Below are positions 17,956 through 27,498 of a DNA stretch of 64,000 nt, piece by piece. Source of the DNA: Bacteroidales bacterium (GTDB lineage: Bacteria > Bacteroidota > Bacteroidia > Bacteroidales > GCA-2748055); NCBI GenBank assembly GCA_023138875.1, contig JAGLOO010000006.1:62001-126000 (forward strand), in the 5' to 3' direction. A program made the position numbers and the translations under genes. Under the pieces are notes generated by a model, which saw only the letters and a program-made list of their open reading frames with translations, was not told where the DNA came from and searched no databases. Positions within the stretch are counted from its first letter, which is position 1. Each line of letters opens with the position of its first letter.

Positions 17956-19923
17956 CTATTCTGCGCCAATCAGGTATGTTTCAAGGAAAAGGATCATGGC
18001 TTCTGTTTGCCTGTTCCTGTTCTCCTTTTTCCTGAAACCATGTCCCTCATCCTTTCCCAGCATATACCAGACCTCTCCCCCATTCTCGCGAATGGCCTTC
18101 ACCATCTGCTCAGATTCGGTCACAGGCACCCTTGGATCATTGGCACCCTGGACCACAAACAATGGTTTATTGATCTTCTCAACACTGTTCACAGGAGAAA
18201 TGGAATTAAGGAATTCCCGCATCTCCGGATCCCTCTCATCACCGTATTCAACCCTCCTCAAATCCCTTCGGTAGGCCTCTGTATTCTCCAGGAATGTCAC
18301 GAAATTACTGATTCCAACCACATCGATCCCGCATCTGAGCCTGTCATTAAAATGAACCATTGAGGCCAGCACCATGTACCCTCCATAAGAACCACCGAAA
18401 ACGCAAACACGGTCTTCATCAAAATCGGGGCTGGCAGCGATCCAATCCAATAGTGCTCCAATATCTTTCACCGATTCCTCCCGCTTATAGCCATTATCAA
18501 GTCCCAGGTAGCTTTTCCCGTAACCATCTGATCCGCGCACATTGGGAGCTATTACTGCAATGCTCAATTCATTAACCAGATATGCATAAAAAGATGAAAA
18601 TCCTGGAGTGTACTGACCCTCCGGTCCTCCATGAATGGAGATGAGTACCGGAAGCTCCGTCATCGATTCCTCCGGTTGATAAACAAAGGCAGGAATTTCC
18701 CTGGGCTTACCATCCACCTTATCGAAAGTCTGATAGGTAATTAATTCCGGCTCTGGAAAATACCGGGTATCCAATCCACCCACTTCACTTTCTGTCCACC
18801 GTTCCAAATCGAACGTTTCAAGATCAAGGGCAAAAACATCCCCCGGAGTTTGGGGTGTATTCAAACCCAGGCCAAGGAGGTCTTTTTGGGGGTGAAAATC
18901 AAGGGAATATACCTGGCCCACCGGTAATCCAGGTACCGGCATAACATTGTTGGTCCTGGTATCCAGCAAATAGAGCTGACTGAATCCATTGTTATTCACC
19001 GTAAACGCCAGTCGGGTCCTGGATTTATTCATGGCGAAATCTCCCATATCCCAGGGTATTTCATCAGTGATAAGTTCCACGTTTCCTGAAACCGGATCAA
19101 GTGAAGCCAGTGTTTTAAATTCCCTGTCCTGGTCGGTGATCACATAAATCCTGTCACTACGCTGGTTCCAGGCAACAGTCAGAAAAGTGGACTCATCCGC
19201 CGGATCATTCAGCTGTGTCAGTTCACCTGCGGCAAGATCATAAACAAATGAATTGGATTTAGTCGCAGATAAAAACTGTACGACGATCAGTTTTGTATCA
19301 TCGGGAGACCAGTCTGTTACAATCCAGTAACCGGTTCCCTTGTCGATAACCAGCTCTGCCTCCCGGGGACGATCCGCACGAGAAATATACACGTCAAAAT
19401 CTTTTGTATTCCGCCTGGTGGAAGTGAAGCAAAACCGGTCCCCTTGATTGGACCAGTTCATACCAAAATTGACAGATGTTCCATCAGAGATCATTTCAGC
19501 CCCGCTCACTTCCATGTTATACCAGAAGATCTGTGAGAACTCATTGCCTCCTGCATCCTTGGTAAAAAGAAAGGTATTTCGCTCAGGTAAGGGACAAATT
19601 GCAACTTCACCCACTGGCTCATCATAAAAAGTGATCTGTTTTCGGGCGCCCATGGGTTGATTCACAACATGGAACTGGCTCGTATTTCCGAACCTGGTGG
19701 TGATAAGCATACCACTTCCGTCGGGTAACCACCCGTCCAGTCCGGCAGAACGTGTATTCTGGTATTGATGAAGCCGTTCACTCAGGAATTCAGGAATCTC
19801 AGGTATATCCTGAAGTACCAGGTTACCTACCTCCCTGGTAGTTTGTGACAATAGATTATTGACCTGTGAAGGCAATGCGATCAACACAACAATGAAGGTT
19901 AGAATTCTGACTGTAGTTTTCAT
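17956..19923 (-). CDS. S9 family prolyl-oligopeptidase-like peptidase
   Basis: 655 residues with a signal peptide, so periplasmic or exported. The N-terminal two-thirds is a beta-propeller of WD/PD40-type strands (NWSNQGDRFCFTS, DWSPDDTKLIVV, DFHPQKDLLGLG). The C-terminal alpha/beta-hydrolase domain has the nucleophile Ser512 in FGGSYGGYM, the aspartate in GANDPRVP and the histidine in DEGHGF, a complete S9 triad. This fits a dipeptidyl-peptidase or acylaminoacyl-peptidase type. It lies immediately upstream of cassette 1 on the same strand and may be co-transcribed with it. Confidence 0.93.
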   Translation of the reverse strand: MKTTVRILTFIVVLIALPSQVNNLLSQTTREVGNLVLQDIPEIPEFLSERLHQYQNTRSAGLDGWLPDGSGMLITTRFGNTSQFHVVNQPMGARKQITFYDEPVGEVAICPLPERNTFLFTKDAGGNEFSQIFWYNMEVSGAEMISDGTSVNFGMNWSNQGDRFCFTSTRRNTKDFDVYISRADRPREAELVIDKGTGYWIVTDWSPDDTKLIVVQFLSATKSNSFVYDLAAGELTQLNDPADESTFLTVAWNQRSDRIYVITDQDREFKTLASLDPVSGNVELITDEIPWDMGDFAMNKSRTRLAFTVNNNGFSQLYLLDTRTNNVMPVPGLPVGQVYSLDFHPQKDLLGLGLNTPQTPGDVFALDLETFDLERWTESEVGGLDTRYFPEPELITYQTFDKVDGKPREIPAFVYQPEESMTELPVLISIHGGPEGQYTPGFSSFYAYLVNELSIAVIAPNVRGSDGYGKSYLGLDNGYKREESVKDIGALLDWIAASPDFDEDRVCVFGGSYGGYMVLASMVHFNDRLRCGIDVVGISNFVTFLENTEAYRRDLRRVEYGDERDPEMREFLNSISPVNSVEKINKPLFVVQGANDPRVPVTESEQMVKAIRENGGEVWYMLGKDEGHGFRKKENRNRQTEAMILFLETYLIGAE

Positions 19924-20066
19924 AGTATCGGGATTGTATAAAGGTGAGACATCCGGTTAAGATCAATTCTAAATAAAATTACAAAATTGATCATTCAATC
20001 ACAATTCATAAACTTTATTAAATTAGCGGACAGGTAATCATCGTCAAACCAACAAATACATAAACC

Positions 20067-20792
20067 ATGAAAAAAATCATCACCTTTCTAATCCTCTCTC
20101 TATTTGTTATTAACAGTCATGGCCAAAAGCCTGCAGAAACAGAAGACTGGTCAAGGAAACCCGAGGTTGTCACTCCCGGAAAATGCACCCTGCCTCCATC
20201 AGATGCCATAGTTCTGTATGCCGGTGCAGAAGATCTGGGCAAGTGGACCAACGTAAAAGATGGACCAGTGAATTGGAAAGCCGGTGAGATACTCACCGTT
20301 AAGCCAAAATCCGGAGGCATTAAAACCATTCAGAGTTTTGGGGATGTGCAGCTTCATATTGAATGGCGCTCACCCGAGATCATTGAAGGCAAAGGTCAGG
20401 GCCGGGGGAACAGCGGAATATTCCTGATGAGCAAATATGAGGTCCAGGTTCTGGACTCCTACGAGAATGAAACCTATTATAATGGACAGGCAGGCTCCCT
20501 CTACAAGCAGCATATTCCGCTGGTGAATGCATGCCGCCCCCCTGGAAATTGGCAGGCTTACGATATTATTTTTACTGCTCCCAGGTTCAAGGACGATGGT
20601 TCCCTGGATTCGCCGGCCTATGTCACGATAATACACAACGGTGTGCTCATACAAAACCATGTGGAGCTCATGGGGCCTACCGTGTTCATTGGCAAACCGA
20701 AGTATAAGTCCCACCCGGAAAAACTCCCGTTGATGCTCCAGGATCATAACAATCCTGTTTCTTACCGCAACATCTGGATAAGGAATTTATAG
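20067..20792 (+). CDS. DUF1080 (3-keto-disaccharide hydrolase) family protein
   Basis: 241 residues with a signal peptide (cleavage near INSHGQ). The lectin-like jelly-roll typical of DUF1080 is clear: LYAGAEDLGKWTN near the start, VQLHIEWRSPE, GNSGIFLMSKYEVQVLDSY, the PPGNWQAYDIIFTAPRF block, and a C-terminal VSYRNIWIRNL. Some family members cleave 3-keto sugars; others only bind glycans. It is divergent from the S9 peptidase and 25 bp upstream of a TIM-barrel sugar isomerase, a pairing common in sugar catabolism that supports a carbohydrate role. Confidence 0.9.
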   Translation: MKKIITFLILSLFVINSHGQKPAETEDWSRKPEVVTPGKCTLPPSDAIVLYAGAEDLGKWTNVKDGPVNWKAGEILTVKPKSGGIKTIQSFGDVQLHIEWRSPEIIEGKGQGRGNSGIFLMSKYEVQVLDSYENETYYNGQAGSLYKQHIPLVNACRPPGNWQAYDIIFTAPRFKDDGSLDSPAYVTIIHNGVLIQNHVELMGPTVFIGKPKYKSHPEKLPLMLQDHNNPVSYRNIWIRNL

Positions 20793-20817
20793 GCTTAACT
20801 GATTAAACTGCCAAAAA

Positions 20818-21810
20818 ATGAAAAGACCAGTTACATTGTTCACAGGCCAGTGGGCCGATCTTCCTCTTGAAGCACTCTGTGAAAAAGCCAGATCCTTTGG
20901 CTATGACGGACTTGAACTGGCCTGCTGGGGTGACCATTTTGAGGTTGACAAGGCAGATAAACAGTATTGCAAGGATAAACGGGCGTTGTTGGAAAAGTAT
21001 GGTTTACAGGTATTCGCTATCTCTACCCACCTTGTGGGCCAGGCTGTTTCCGACCGCATTGACGAGCGACACAAGAGCATTCTTCCCGATTATATATGGG
21101 GGGACGGGGATCCGGAAGGAGTTCGGCAAAGGGCCGCAGAAGAGATTATCAGGACCGGTGAAGCTGCTGCCAGACTTGGCGTATCGGTGGTGAATGGATT
21201 TACCGGAAGTCCCATCTGGCATCTTTTGTATGGTTTTCCACCAGTCTCAACCGACATGATCGAAGCGGGCTTTGAGGAATTTGCTTCCCGCTGGAAACCC
21301 ATCCTGGATGAATACCAGAAATTGGGAGTCCGTTTCGGACTGGAAGTGCATCCGACAGAGATAGCCTTTGACATTGCATCTGCACGTAAAGCACTGGCCG
21401 CGCTTGATAACCATCCGGCATTTGGCTTCAACTACGATCCTTCCCACCTGGGTTACCAGGGTGTGGATTATGTATCATTCATTCACACCTTCAGTGACCG
21501 CATATTCCATGTACACATGAAGGATGTGGGATGGTCGGATATACCCGTAGAAGCAGGTGTATTCGGAGGACATACTGAATTTGGAGCCCCTGGCCGTTTC
21601 TGGGATTTCAGGTCATTGGGCCGCGGAAAGATCCAGTTCGAGGAGATCATCCGTGCATTGAACCGCATAGGATACAGGGGGCCGCTCTCCGTGGAATGGG
21701 AGGACAGCGGCATGGACCGTGAACATGGTGCCACCGAGGCTTGCACCTTTGTGAAAAAGATCGATTTTCCACCGTCGGAAATCGACTTTGATGCTGCATT
21801 TGAAGAGTAG
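20818..21810 (+). CDS. Sugar phosphate isomerase/epimerase-like TIM-barrel protein
   Basis: 330 residues, no signal peptide, so cytoplasmic. AP-endonuclease-2-type TIM barrel as in xylose-isomerase-like proteins: [14 protein letters not shown] near the start, [12 protein letters not shown] with the metal glutamate and histidine, [23 protein letters not shown] and a C-terminal [11 protein letters not shown]. It directly follows the DUF1080 gene, and the two likely form a small sugar-modifying operon (3-keto sugar isomerisation or oxidation is typical). The exact substrate cannot be told. Confidence 0.9.
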   Translation: MKRPVTLFTGQWADLPLEALCEKARSFGYDGLELACWGDHFEVDKADKQYCKDKRALLEKYGLQVFAISTHLVGQAVSDRIDERHKSILPDYIWGDGDPEGVRQRAAEEIIRTGEAAARLGVSVVNGFTGSPIWHLLYGFPPVSTDMIEAGFEEFASRWKPILDEYQKLGVRFGLEVHPTEIAFDIASARKALAALDNHPAFGFNYDPSHLGYQGVDYVSFIHTFSDRIFHVHMKDVGWSDIPVEAGVFGGHTEFGAPGRFWDFRSLGRGKIQFEEIIRALNRIGYRGPLSVEWEDSGMDREHGATEACTFVKKIDFPPSEIDFDAAFEE

Positions 21811-21834
21811 GCAGGCGGCCTAAGCTTTGGAATA

Positions 21835-23193
21835 TTATTCCACCAGGACCTTGGTAACTATTCTTGTATACCCGAATTGCACCTCTGCAAAATATAATCC
21901 TCCTTCAATATCTGACAGGGAGATCCTCGTAATACCTGAAACCCCTATCCCGGTATATATTAACCGGCCGAGGACATCTTTTATAAATAAATCTGCTTTT
22001 ACAGCAAGTTCCACAAAAAGCACATCGTGTGCCGGATTGGGATAAACCCTGAACATATTAGCCTCTTGCTCATCCCCCAGAGACACAGCCGGATCGACGG
22101 ATACTGTAACCACCCAGTTTTGTGTGGTCACACCATCTTCTGCCGTAACCAGGTAGTTTGCAGGAGCAGAAAAATCAACTGAAACTCCGCTTGCAGGATC
22201 AATGCTGGCCCCTGATGATACTTCTATTGTAGGTATCAGAGTATTCAAATCGGTTTCTTTCAGAACTTCAATAGCAACTGTTTGCATAAGCGCATCGATG
22301 GTTGCGGGGCCGGCCTGTTCATTCAAAGAAAATGCTGTTATATCCGTTTCGGAACTTGGGGGAAATACAATATTTACGATCCAATCCTGTTTTGTTATTT
22401 CATTCTGTGCAGTTACAGTGTATGTTACGGGATCTGTAAAATCCACCGTAACTCCGCTCGCAGGAATCACTGTGGCTCCCCTTGATAAATCAATCAGACC
22501 GGGAACCAATGCAGTAACGTCAGTACTACCGGGTACCTCAATGGTAATTGTTTTGGCTACATTATCGATGATTGCCGGTCCTGTTTGTACCGGTATCGAA
22601 AATGAAATAATCTCAGTTTCGGTATTATCTGGTATCCTGACCACTGAAAAATCATCATACAGTATCCTTCCTGTAGCTGCAAGGCCATCTTTCCCGGCCC
22701 TGAAACCAAGCTTGAGATAACCATCCGGATAATTGGCCACAGGAGTAATGGTGTCCCTTACCATAAACCAGTCAGGATCGGTTACGGGATCCGGATTTCC
22801 TGTGTAGAACATCAGCTCATTTTGAGAGCCGTTCCAGAGGATGGATAAAGAGGCTCGTTTCCCCTGTTCGACCGACCTAATCCACCCGGTTACCTGGTAA
22901 CTCTTATTGGCTAAAAAGCTTAGAGGAGCATTCACGCTATCCGTAGAAAAGTAAGACCATTTGTTAAAAACTGTATTACTCAACTCAACAGACCTGATCC
23001 CCTCATGTGAATCTGTGGTGATCCCGGTAGCTATAGCAGTTGGAGTTGACGGGTTTATAATTGAAAGGACCCATAGGCTATCCCAATCAGTTATTGCCTC
23101 AAAACCTGGATTTTGAACGAGGTTCTGAGCATTCACATTGACAGAAATACAAAACAGGAACAGGATAAGAATCCCGGATTTGAATCGTTTCAT
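21835..23193 (-). CDS. T9SS-exported protein with carbohydrate-binding-like and Ig-like domains
   Basis: 452 residues. Signal peptide (cleavage near VNVNAQ), then a jelly-roll domain beginning NLVQNPGFEAITDW that resembles family 4/9 carbohydrate-binding modules (residues ~22-185). Two repeats follow with VDF(T/S)-P..Y-VTA and an N-W-VNIVF-like or QNWVVTV end, similar to DUF5018-type bacterial Ig domains. The C-terminus (VYPNPAHDVLFVEL ... GGLYFAEV ... KVLVE) is a type A T9SS sorting domain, so the product should be exported and anchored on the cell surface. No catalytic domain is seen. Confidence 0.88.
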   Translation of the reverse strand: MKRFKSGILILFLFCISVNVNAQNLVQNPGFEAITDWDSLWVLSIINPSTPTAIATGITTDSHEGIRSVELSNTVFNKWSYFSTDSVNAPLSFLANKSYQVTGWIRSVEQGKRASLSILWNGSQNELMFYTGNPDPVTDPDWFMVRDTITPVANYPDGYLKLGFRAGKDGLAATGRILYDDFSVVRIPDNTETEIISFSIPVQTGPAIIDNVAKTITIEVPGSTDVTALVPGLIDLSRGATVIPASGVTVDFTDPVTYTVTAQNEITKQDWIVNIVFPPSSETDITAFSLNEQAGPATIDALMQTVAIEVLKETDLNTLIPTIEVSSGASIDPASGVSVDFSAPANYLVTAEDGVTTQNWVVTVSVDPAVSLGDEQEANMFRVYPNPAHDVLFVELAVKADLFIKDVLGRLIYTGIGVSGITRISLSDIEGGLYFAEVQFGYTRIVTKVLVE

Positions 23194-23317
23194 GACCGAT
23201 AAGTTTTTGATAAACAGGCTAACAGCTAAATTAATGGTTAAAAAACTATGTGCATGTATTTTTTGAAGATATTTTTACAATATGCAGGGGAATATTATAT
23301 AAACAGGACTTAAAATA

Positions 23318-23350
23318 TTTGTAATTGACTCTTCTACACCCTATATTTAG
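23318..23350 (+). promoter_or_regulatory. Candidate promoter of cassette 2
   Basis: TTTG at 23318-23321 and TATATTTAG at 23342-23350 are separated by exactly 20 bp, the spacing of the Bacteroidota TTTG-N19-21-TAnnTTTG promoter; the last -7 base is A instead of G. Transcription would start around 23357, leaving a short leader before the GTG at 23374. Cassette 1 has no comparable space upstream. Confidence 0.5.
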
Positions 23351-23373
23351 CTAATCGTAACAATTTTATTGTA

Positions 23374-24315
23374 GTGAGATTAACGGACTTTATTATTCTA
23401 ATCAGTATCCTGTTATGCCCTGCAATTGACCTGCAGGCACAGTCAACTGTGGAGGTTACCAATCCTGTATTATCGTTGAAAGGAAGCGATGTCCAGATTT
23501 CATTCGACCTTCTCAACAGTTCGAGATCCGACATATTCACCATACGCATTGAGGTTACCAATTCAGAAGGGAAAGCGATCGATGCCAGGTCGCTCTCAGG
23601 TGATATCGGCAAAAGCATCAATGGTGGCCGGAACAAAAAAATTCTTTGGGATATCGAGTCAGACAGCATCTTCCTTGATGAAGAGATCTTTGTACAGGTC
23701 TATGCCTTGACTGAATCTGTTCCGGTTGTAGAAAAACCTCAGGTGGTCGAGACAGAAGAGCCGACCATAGTCGAGACAGAAGAGCCGATCGTAGTCGAGA
23801 CAGAAGAGCCGATCGTAGTCGAGACAGAAGAGCCGATCGTAGTCGAGACAGAAGAGACACCTGCGGTCAGAGCTGGAGCCGAGTCAGGATCGGTGAATAA
23901 GGAATATAACCGAACCTCAATCATTTTACAATCCGTTGCTTTCCCGGGACTGGGATTATCCAGGACCAACCCCGGACAACCACACTGGATACGGGGAATA
24001 GCAGGATATGGGTGCATTGCAGGATCCATCTATTTTAACAGCAAAGCCGTATCAAGCTACCAGGCATATAAGAACACGGATAACCAGGATGAAGTTGATA
24101 ACCTTTTTAACCAGGCAGTAAAGCAGGACAATATCTCTGAGGCCCTGGCATTCATTGCCATCGGTATCTGGGTAACCGACCTGGTCTGGACCATCGCAGG
24201 TACCTCCGGTCTGAAAAATGATCAAATCTCTGGTGATCTGAAAAGATTTTCCATAGGCACCACAGTTGAACCGGTGTCTTCTGTTCCGCTTATTGCTTTT
24301 CGCTACAGATTCTGA
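23374..24315 (+). CDS. SUMF1-companion beta-domain / two-helix membrane protein, cassette 2
   Basis: 313 residues from a GTG start, with a signal peptide (cleavage near DLQAQS). It is the paralog of 17148-17933: the same beta domain (LSGDIGKSINGGRNKKILWD) and the same AFPGLGLSRTNPGQPHWIRG membrane-associated half with two hydrophobic segments. Between the halves it has an acidic, proline-containing linker made of VETEEPIV octapeptides that cassette 1 lacks. First gene of cassette 2, 28 bp before the caspase. The linker could span the periplasm or carry charge; this is inference. Confidence 0.8.
   Translation: MRLTDFIILISILLCPAIDLQAQSTVEVTNPVLSLKGSDVQISFDLLNSSRSDIFTIRIEVTNSEGKAIDARSLSGDIGKSINGGRNKKILWDIESDSIFLDEEIFVQVYALTESVPVVEKPQVVETEEPTIVETEEPIVVETEEPIVVETEEPIVVETEETPAVRAGAESGSVNKEYNRTSIILQSVAFPGLGLSRTNPGQPHWIRGIAGYGCIAGSIYFNSKAVSSYQAYKNTDNQDEVDNLFNQAVKQDNISEALAFIAIGIWVTDLVWTIAGTSGLKNDQISGDLKRFSIGTTVEPVSSVPLIAFRYRF
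23746..23862 (+). repeat. 24-bp tandem repeat encoding VETEEP(I/T)V
   Basis: Units begin at 23746, 23770, 23794, 23818 and 23842. Units 2 to 4 are identical, the first differs by two bases, and the last is partial. The period is a multiple of three, so copy-number change would lengthen or shorten the linker without breaking the frame, and strains should differ in unit number. Confidence 0.9.
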
Positions 24316-24343
24316 TTTTCAAGGAAATGTAAACAGGAACCAG

Positions 24344-25492
24344 ATGAAGATTTATAGATCCATATTCACGATACTTTTGCTGCTGGGTTATCTTATGCTC
24401 AATGCGCAGGAAGTCAAAAGTGAAAAATCCAGTTTCCACATCAACAATTTACCCAAAATTCAGGTAAAAGAGATCCCCGATACCGACCCACCCTCCATGG
24501 AATTTATTTCTCCCAAAATATTACCGGGAGCAAGATTCCAGAGCAACCTGCCGGAACTGGATCTGATAGGGAAAGTGACTGATGTAAGCGGGATTAGCTT
24601 TGTTTCAGTGAATTCTGAGATACGTTCTGTAACAGAAACCGGGATATTCACATCCAGGCTGAATCTGGATCCGGGTGAGAACCTTTTCAGGGTAGTGGCC
24701 ATGGACCAGAAAGAAAATCTCACCGAACAGTATATCCTTATAGAGTATACACCCCCGGTAGTTACCCTGGCCGAGAGGATCGCCAGGGATGCCATCTACT
24801 ATGGGCTCATCATTGGCATTGACAAATACAGTGATGGTGAGATTCAGGACCTGGATAACCCGGTAAAAGATGCAGAGAAGCTGTACCGCACCCTCACCCA
24901 GAATTACAATTTCAGTGAAGAACATGTCACGTTTATTAAGAACGCCACCAGGGAAGATATAATCAGAAGCCTGGATAAACTCGGAGATGTCATCACTCCA
25001 AAGGACAACCTGCTGATCTTCTATGCCGGACATGGATGGTGGGATACGAAAGCCAACAACGGTTTCTGGTTGCCTTCGGATGCTGACAGGTATGTAAAAA
25101 CCAACTGGTTCCGGAACAGCACACTGGTCAACTACCTGAAAGAGATCGACTCAAAACATACACTACTGATCACCGATGCCTGTTTTGGAGGTTCAATTTT
25201 TAAAACCAGGTCAGCTTTTGGCAGTCGTGAAAAAGCCTATGAGAAACTGTATGAACTACCCAGCCGGAAAGCCATGACCAGTGGTAACTTCACTGAAGTC
25301 CCCGACCGGAGTTCTTTTACAAAGTTCCTGATCCAGAGGCTTAATGAAAATGAAGAGACTTATCTATCATCCGAACAATTGTTCAGTAGTTTCCGGCTGG
25401 CGGTAATCAACAACAGTGATGCAATACCAATGTATGGTGAAATAGATAAAGTAGGAGACGAAGGAGGTGATTTTATATTTCTGAAGAAATAA
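24344..25492 (+). CDS. Secreted caspase-family (C14) cysteine peptidase with Ig-like insert, cassette 2
   Basis: 382 residues from the ATG at 24344; the longer frame starting at 24266 overlaps the preceding gene and lacks a signal peptide at its start. A signal peptide (cleavage near MLNAQE) is followed by an Ig-like segment (residues ~50-137: PPSMEFISPK ... GENLFRVVAMDQKEN) not found in copy 1. The caspase domain begins at YYGLIIGIDKY, with the dyad His230 (FYAGHG) and Cys280 (ITDACFGG). The C-terminal half is nearly co-linear with 16269-17117. It lies 28 bp after the companion gene and 17 bp before the repeat lipoprotein. Substrate unknown. Confidence 0.9.
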   Translation: MKIYRSIFTILLLLGYLMLNAQEVKSEKSSFHINNLPKIQVKEIPDTDPPSMEFISPKILPGARFQSNLPELDLIGKVTDVSGISFVSVNSEIRSVTETGIFTSRLNLDPGENLFRVVAMDQKENLTEQYILIEYTPPVVTLAERIARDAIYYGLIIGIDKYSDGEIQDLDNPVKDAEKLYRTLTQNYNFSEEHVTFIKNATREDIIRSLDKLGDVITPKDNLLIFYAGHGWWDTKANNGFWLPSDADRYVKTNWFRNSTLVNYLKEIDSKHTLLITDACFGGSIFKTRSAFGSREKAYEKLYELPSRKAMTSGNFTEVPDRSSFTKFLIQRLNENEETYLSSEQLFSSFRLAVINNSDAIPMYGEIDKVGDEGGDFIFLKK

Positions 25493-25509
25493 TAAGGAAT
25501 GTATCTGGC

Positions 25510-27444
25510 ATGAAGAGCAGAACGCGAATATCCCCGGTAATTACAATAATGGCAATAGCGGCAATGGCTTGCATTGGTTTCTTTTCAACCAACTGTGAAA
25601 GGATAGAACCGGAAAGACTGATCATCATTAAGGCCAGTACGGTGTCCGAAGTCACCAGAACTTCGTGTACAGTTGCCGCAACACTATTTGATGTAGGCCC
25701 ATCGGGTGTAAATCAGCATGGTTTCTGCTGGTCATTAACCCCCGATCCGGCTGAGGCTATCAATTGTACCCAGATGGGATCAAAGAAAGCCAAAGGGAAA
25801 TTTAATGGGGTTCTGACTGGTCTGAATCCTGGCACACCATACCATGTCTGGGCATATGCATCAAACGGTGATGTAAAGGTGTATGGTAAATCTCAGTCTT
25901 TCAATACACTCTCTGTGGAATTACCTCATCTGGAAACAGCAGGTATTAGCAGTATCACCTCCAATTCTGCTGGTTGTGGGGGAAATATAATCTCGGATGG
26001 TGGTGCGGAGATCACCGCCCGTGGGGTGTGCTGGAATATATCTGGAAATCCGACAATTGAACAGACCCATACCACAGATGGCTCAGGGGCAGGTGATTAT
26101 GGAAGTAACATCCTTGAATTGAGTCCAGATACCAAGTATTATGTACGGGCCTATGCAACCAACACCGTGGGGACTGCTTATGGTAATGAGCAGTCGTTTA
26201 CCACCTTATCCGGACCCGGTCTGCCTCAGGTTGTAACAAATGGTGTTGAAGAGATAACCTCAAACTCAGCCCATTGCGGCGGATCCATTAGCAATGATGG
26301 GGGTGCAGAAATCACCTCCAAAGGATTATGCTGGAGTGTCTCTCCTGAACCAACCCTTGCCAACTTCTCTAATGTAGCTGGAACCGGGACCGGTGAGTTC
26401 AGCATTCAAATGACCGATCTATTGCCCGAAACTGAATATTTTGTGCGGGCATATGCGACCAACAGTGCAGGAACTGCCTATGGGAATGAACAAATTTTCG
26501 GCACATTGCCTGAACCTGTTGTTCCCCTTGTGGTAACAAACAGTGTAGAGGGGATAGAATCGACCTCTGTCACTTGTGGCGGATCCATAAGCGATGATGG
26601 TGGTTCAGCAATTATTTCCAAAGGATTTTGCTGGAGCACGGATCCCAACCCGACCCTTTCTGATTCTTATAATGTAGTTGGCAGTGGCCCGGAACCATTC
26701 ACAATTGAAATATCAGATTTAGCTCCCGACACAGAGTACTTCGTAAGGGCTTATGCAACCAACAGTGTGGGGACCGGTTACGGGAACCAGCAAGAATTCA
26801 GAACATTATTCATTTGCGGCACGCAGTTCGTCGATAAGCGTAATGGGCAGTTGTACTTAACTGTCAGTATCGGTGATCAGTGCTGGATGGCGGAGAACCT
26901 GAATATTGGAGAGCGTATTGCATTTCCTGCGAGACCCGGAGACAATGTTACAATTGAAAAGTATTGTTACGATGATGATGATGCAAACTGTGATTTGTAT
27001 GGGGGCCAGTATACCTGGGATGAAATGATGCAATACACTCAGGTTGAAATGGCACAGGGCGTATGTCCGGATGGCTGGCATATTCCTTCGGATCATGAAT
27101 GGAAAATCCTGGAAAGGTCACTGGGCATGACTGAGGAGGAGTCCAACGGAACCCAATGGAGAGGCAGTAATGAAGGTGGAAAGTTGAAGGCAGCCGGCAC
27201 CGCCTACTGGAATGATCCCAATGAAGGAGCTACCAATTCTTCTCTGTTCACAGCATTGCCCTCAGGATTTTTGATTCACGATGGTAGTTTTTCAGGCCTT
27301 GGATATTTCACGGTCTTCTGGACATCCACTCCAATCCTTGAAACACAGGCCTGGTACCGCATGCTCGATGCAGATCACAGCCAGATCTACCGTATTGACG
27401 GATACCGTCCCAATACTACTCCTGTGCGGTGTGTGAAAGACTGA
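25510..27444 (+). CDS. Lipoprotein with four ~100-residue repeats and a C-terminal FISUMP domain
   Basis: 644 residues, signal peptide with lipobox FFSTNC (Cys29, the same position as in the paralog). Four repeats share a QHGFCWS/ARGVCWN/SKGLCWS/SKGFCWS core and a YF(V/Y)RAYATN end, then a FISUMP domain (CWMAENLNIGE, CPDGWHIPSDHEWK, WTSTPILETQ, VRCVKD). Last gene of cassette 2. It is shorter than its paralog at 13436-16240 by three repeats, which fits repeat gain or loss. Expected to be lipid-anchored at the outer membrane; function is inferred only from architecture. Confidence 0.87.
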   Translation: MKSRTRISPVITIMAIAAMACIGFFSTNCERIEPERLIIIKASTVSEVTRTSCTVAATLFDVGPSGVNQHGFCWSLTPDPAEAINCTQMGSKKAKGKFNGVLTGLNPGTPYHVWAYASNGDVKVYGKSQSFNTLSVELPHLETAGISSITSNSAGCGGNIISDGGAEITARGVCWNISGNPTIEQTHTTDGSGAGDYGSNILELSPDTKYYVRAYATNTVGTAYGNEQSFTTLSGPGLPQVVTNGVEEITSNSAHCGGSISNDGGAEITSKGLCWSVSPEPTLANFSNVAGTGTGEFSIQMTDLLPETEYFVRAYATNSAGTAYGNEQIFGTLPEPVVPLVVTNSVEGIESTSVTCGGSISDDGGSAIISKGFCWSTDPNPTLSDSYNVVGSGPEPFTIEISDLAPDTEYFVRAYATNSVGTGYGNQQEFRTLFICGTQFVDKRNGQLYLTVSIGDQCWMAENLNIGERIAFPARPGDNVTIEKYCYDDDDANCDLYGGQYTWDEMMQYTQVEMAQGVCPDGWHIPSDHEWKILERSLGMTEEESNGTQWRGSNEGGKLKAAGTAYWNDPNEGATNSSLFTALPSGFLIHDGSFSGLGYFTVFWTSTPILETQAWYRMLDADHSQIYRIDGYRPNTTPVRCVKD

Positions 27445-27498
27445 AATATGACACCTTTTAGTTTCACAAATTCTTCCTTTTTTAAGTTCAACGTAGCT

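Noticed and set aside
13436-27444. Caspase cassette as a known CRISPR-type III/CHAT or gasdermin defence system
   Set aside because: The caspases carry signal peptides and have no neighbouring Cas7-11, TPR-CHAT or gasdermin; the partners are envelope proteins, so a cytoplasmic abortive system does not fit.
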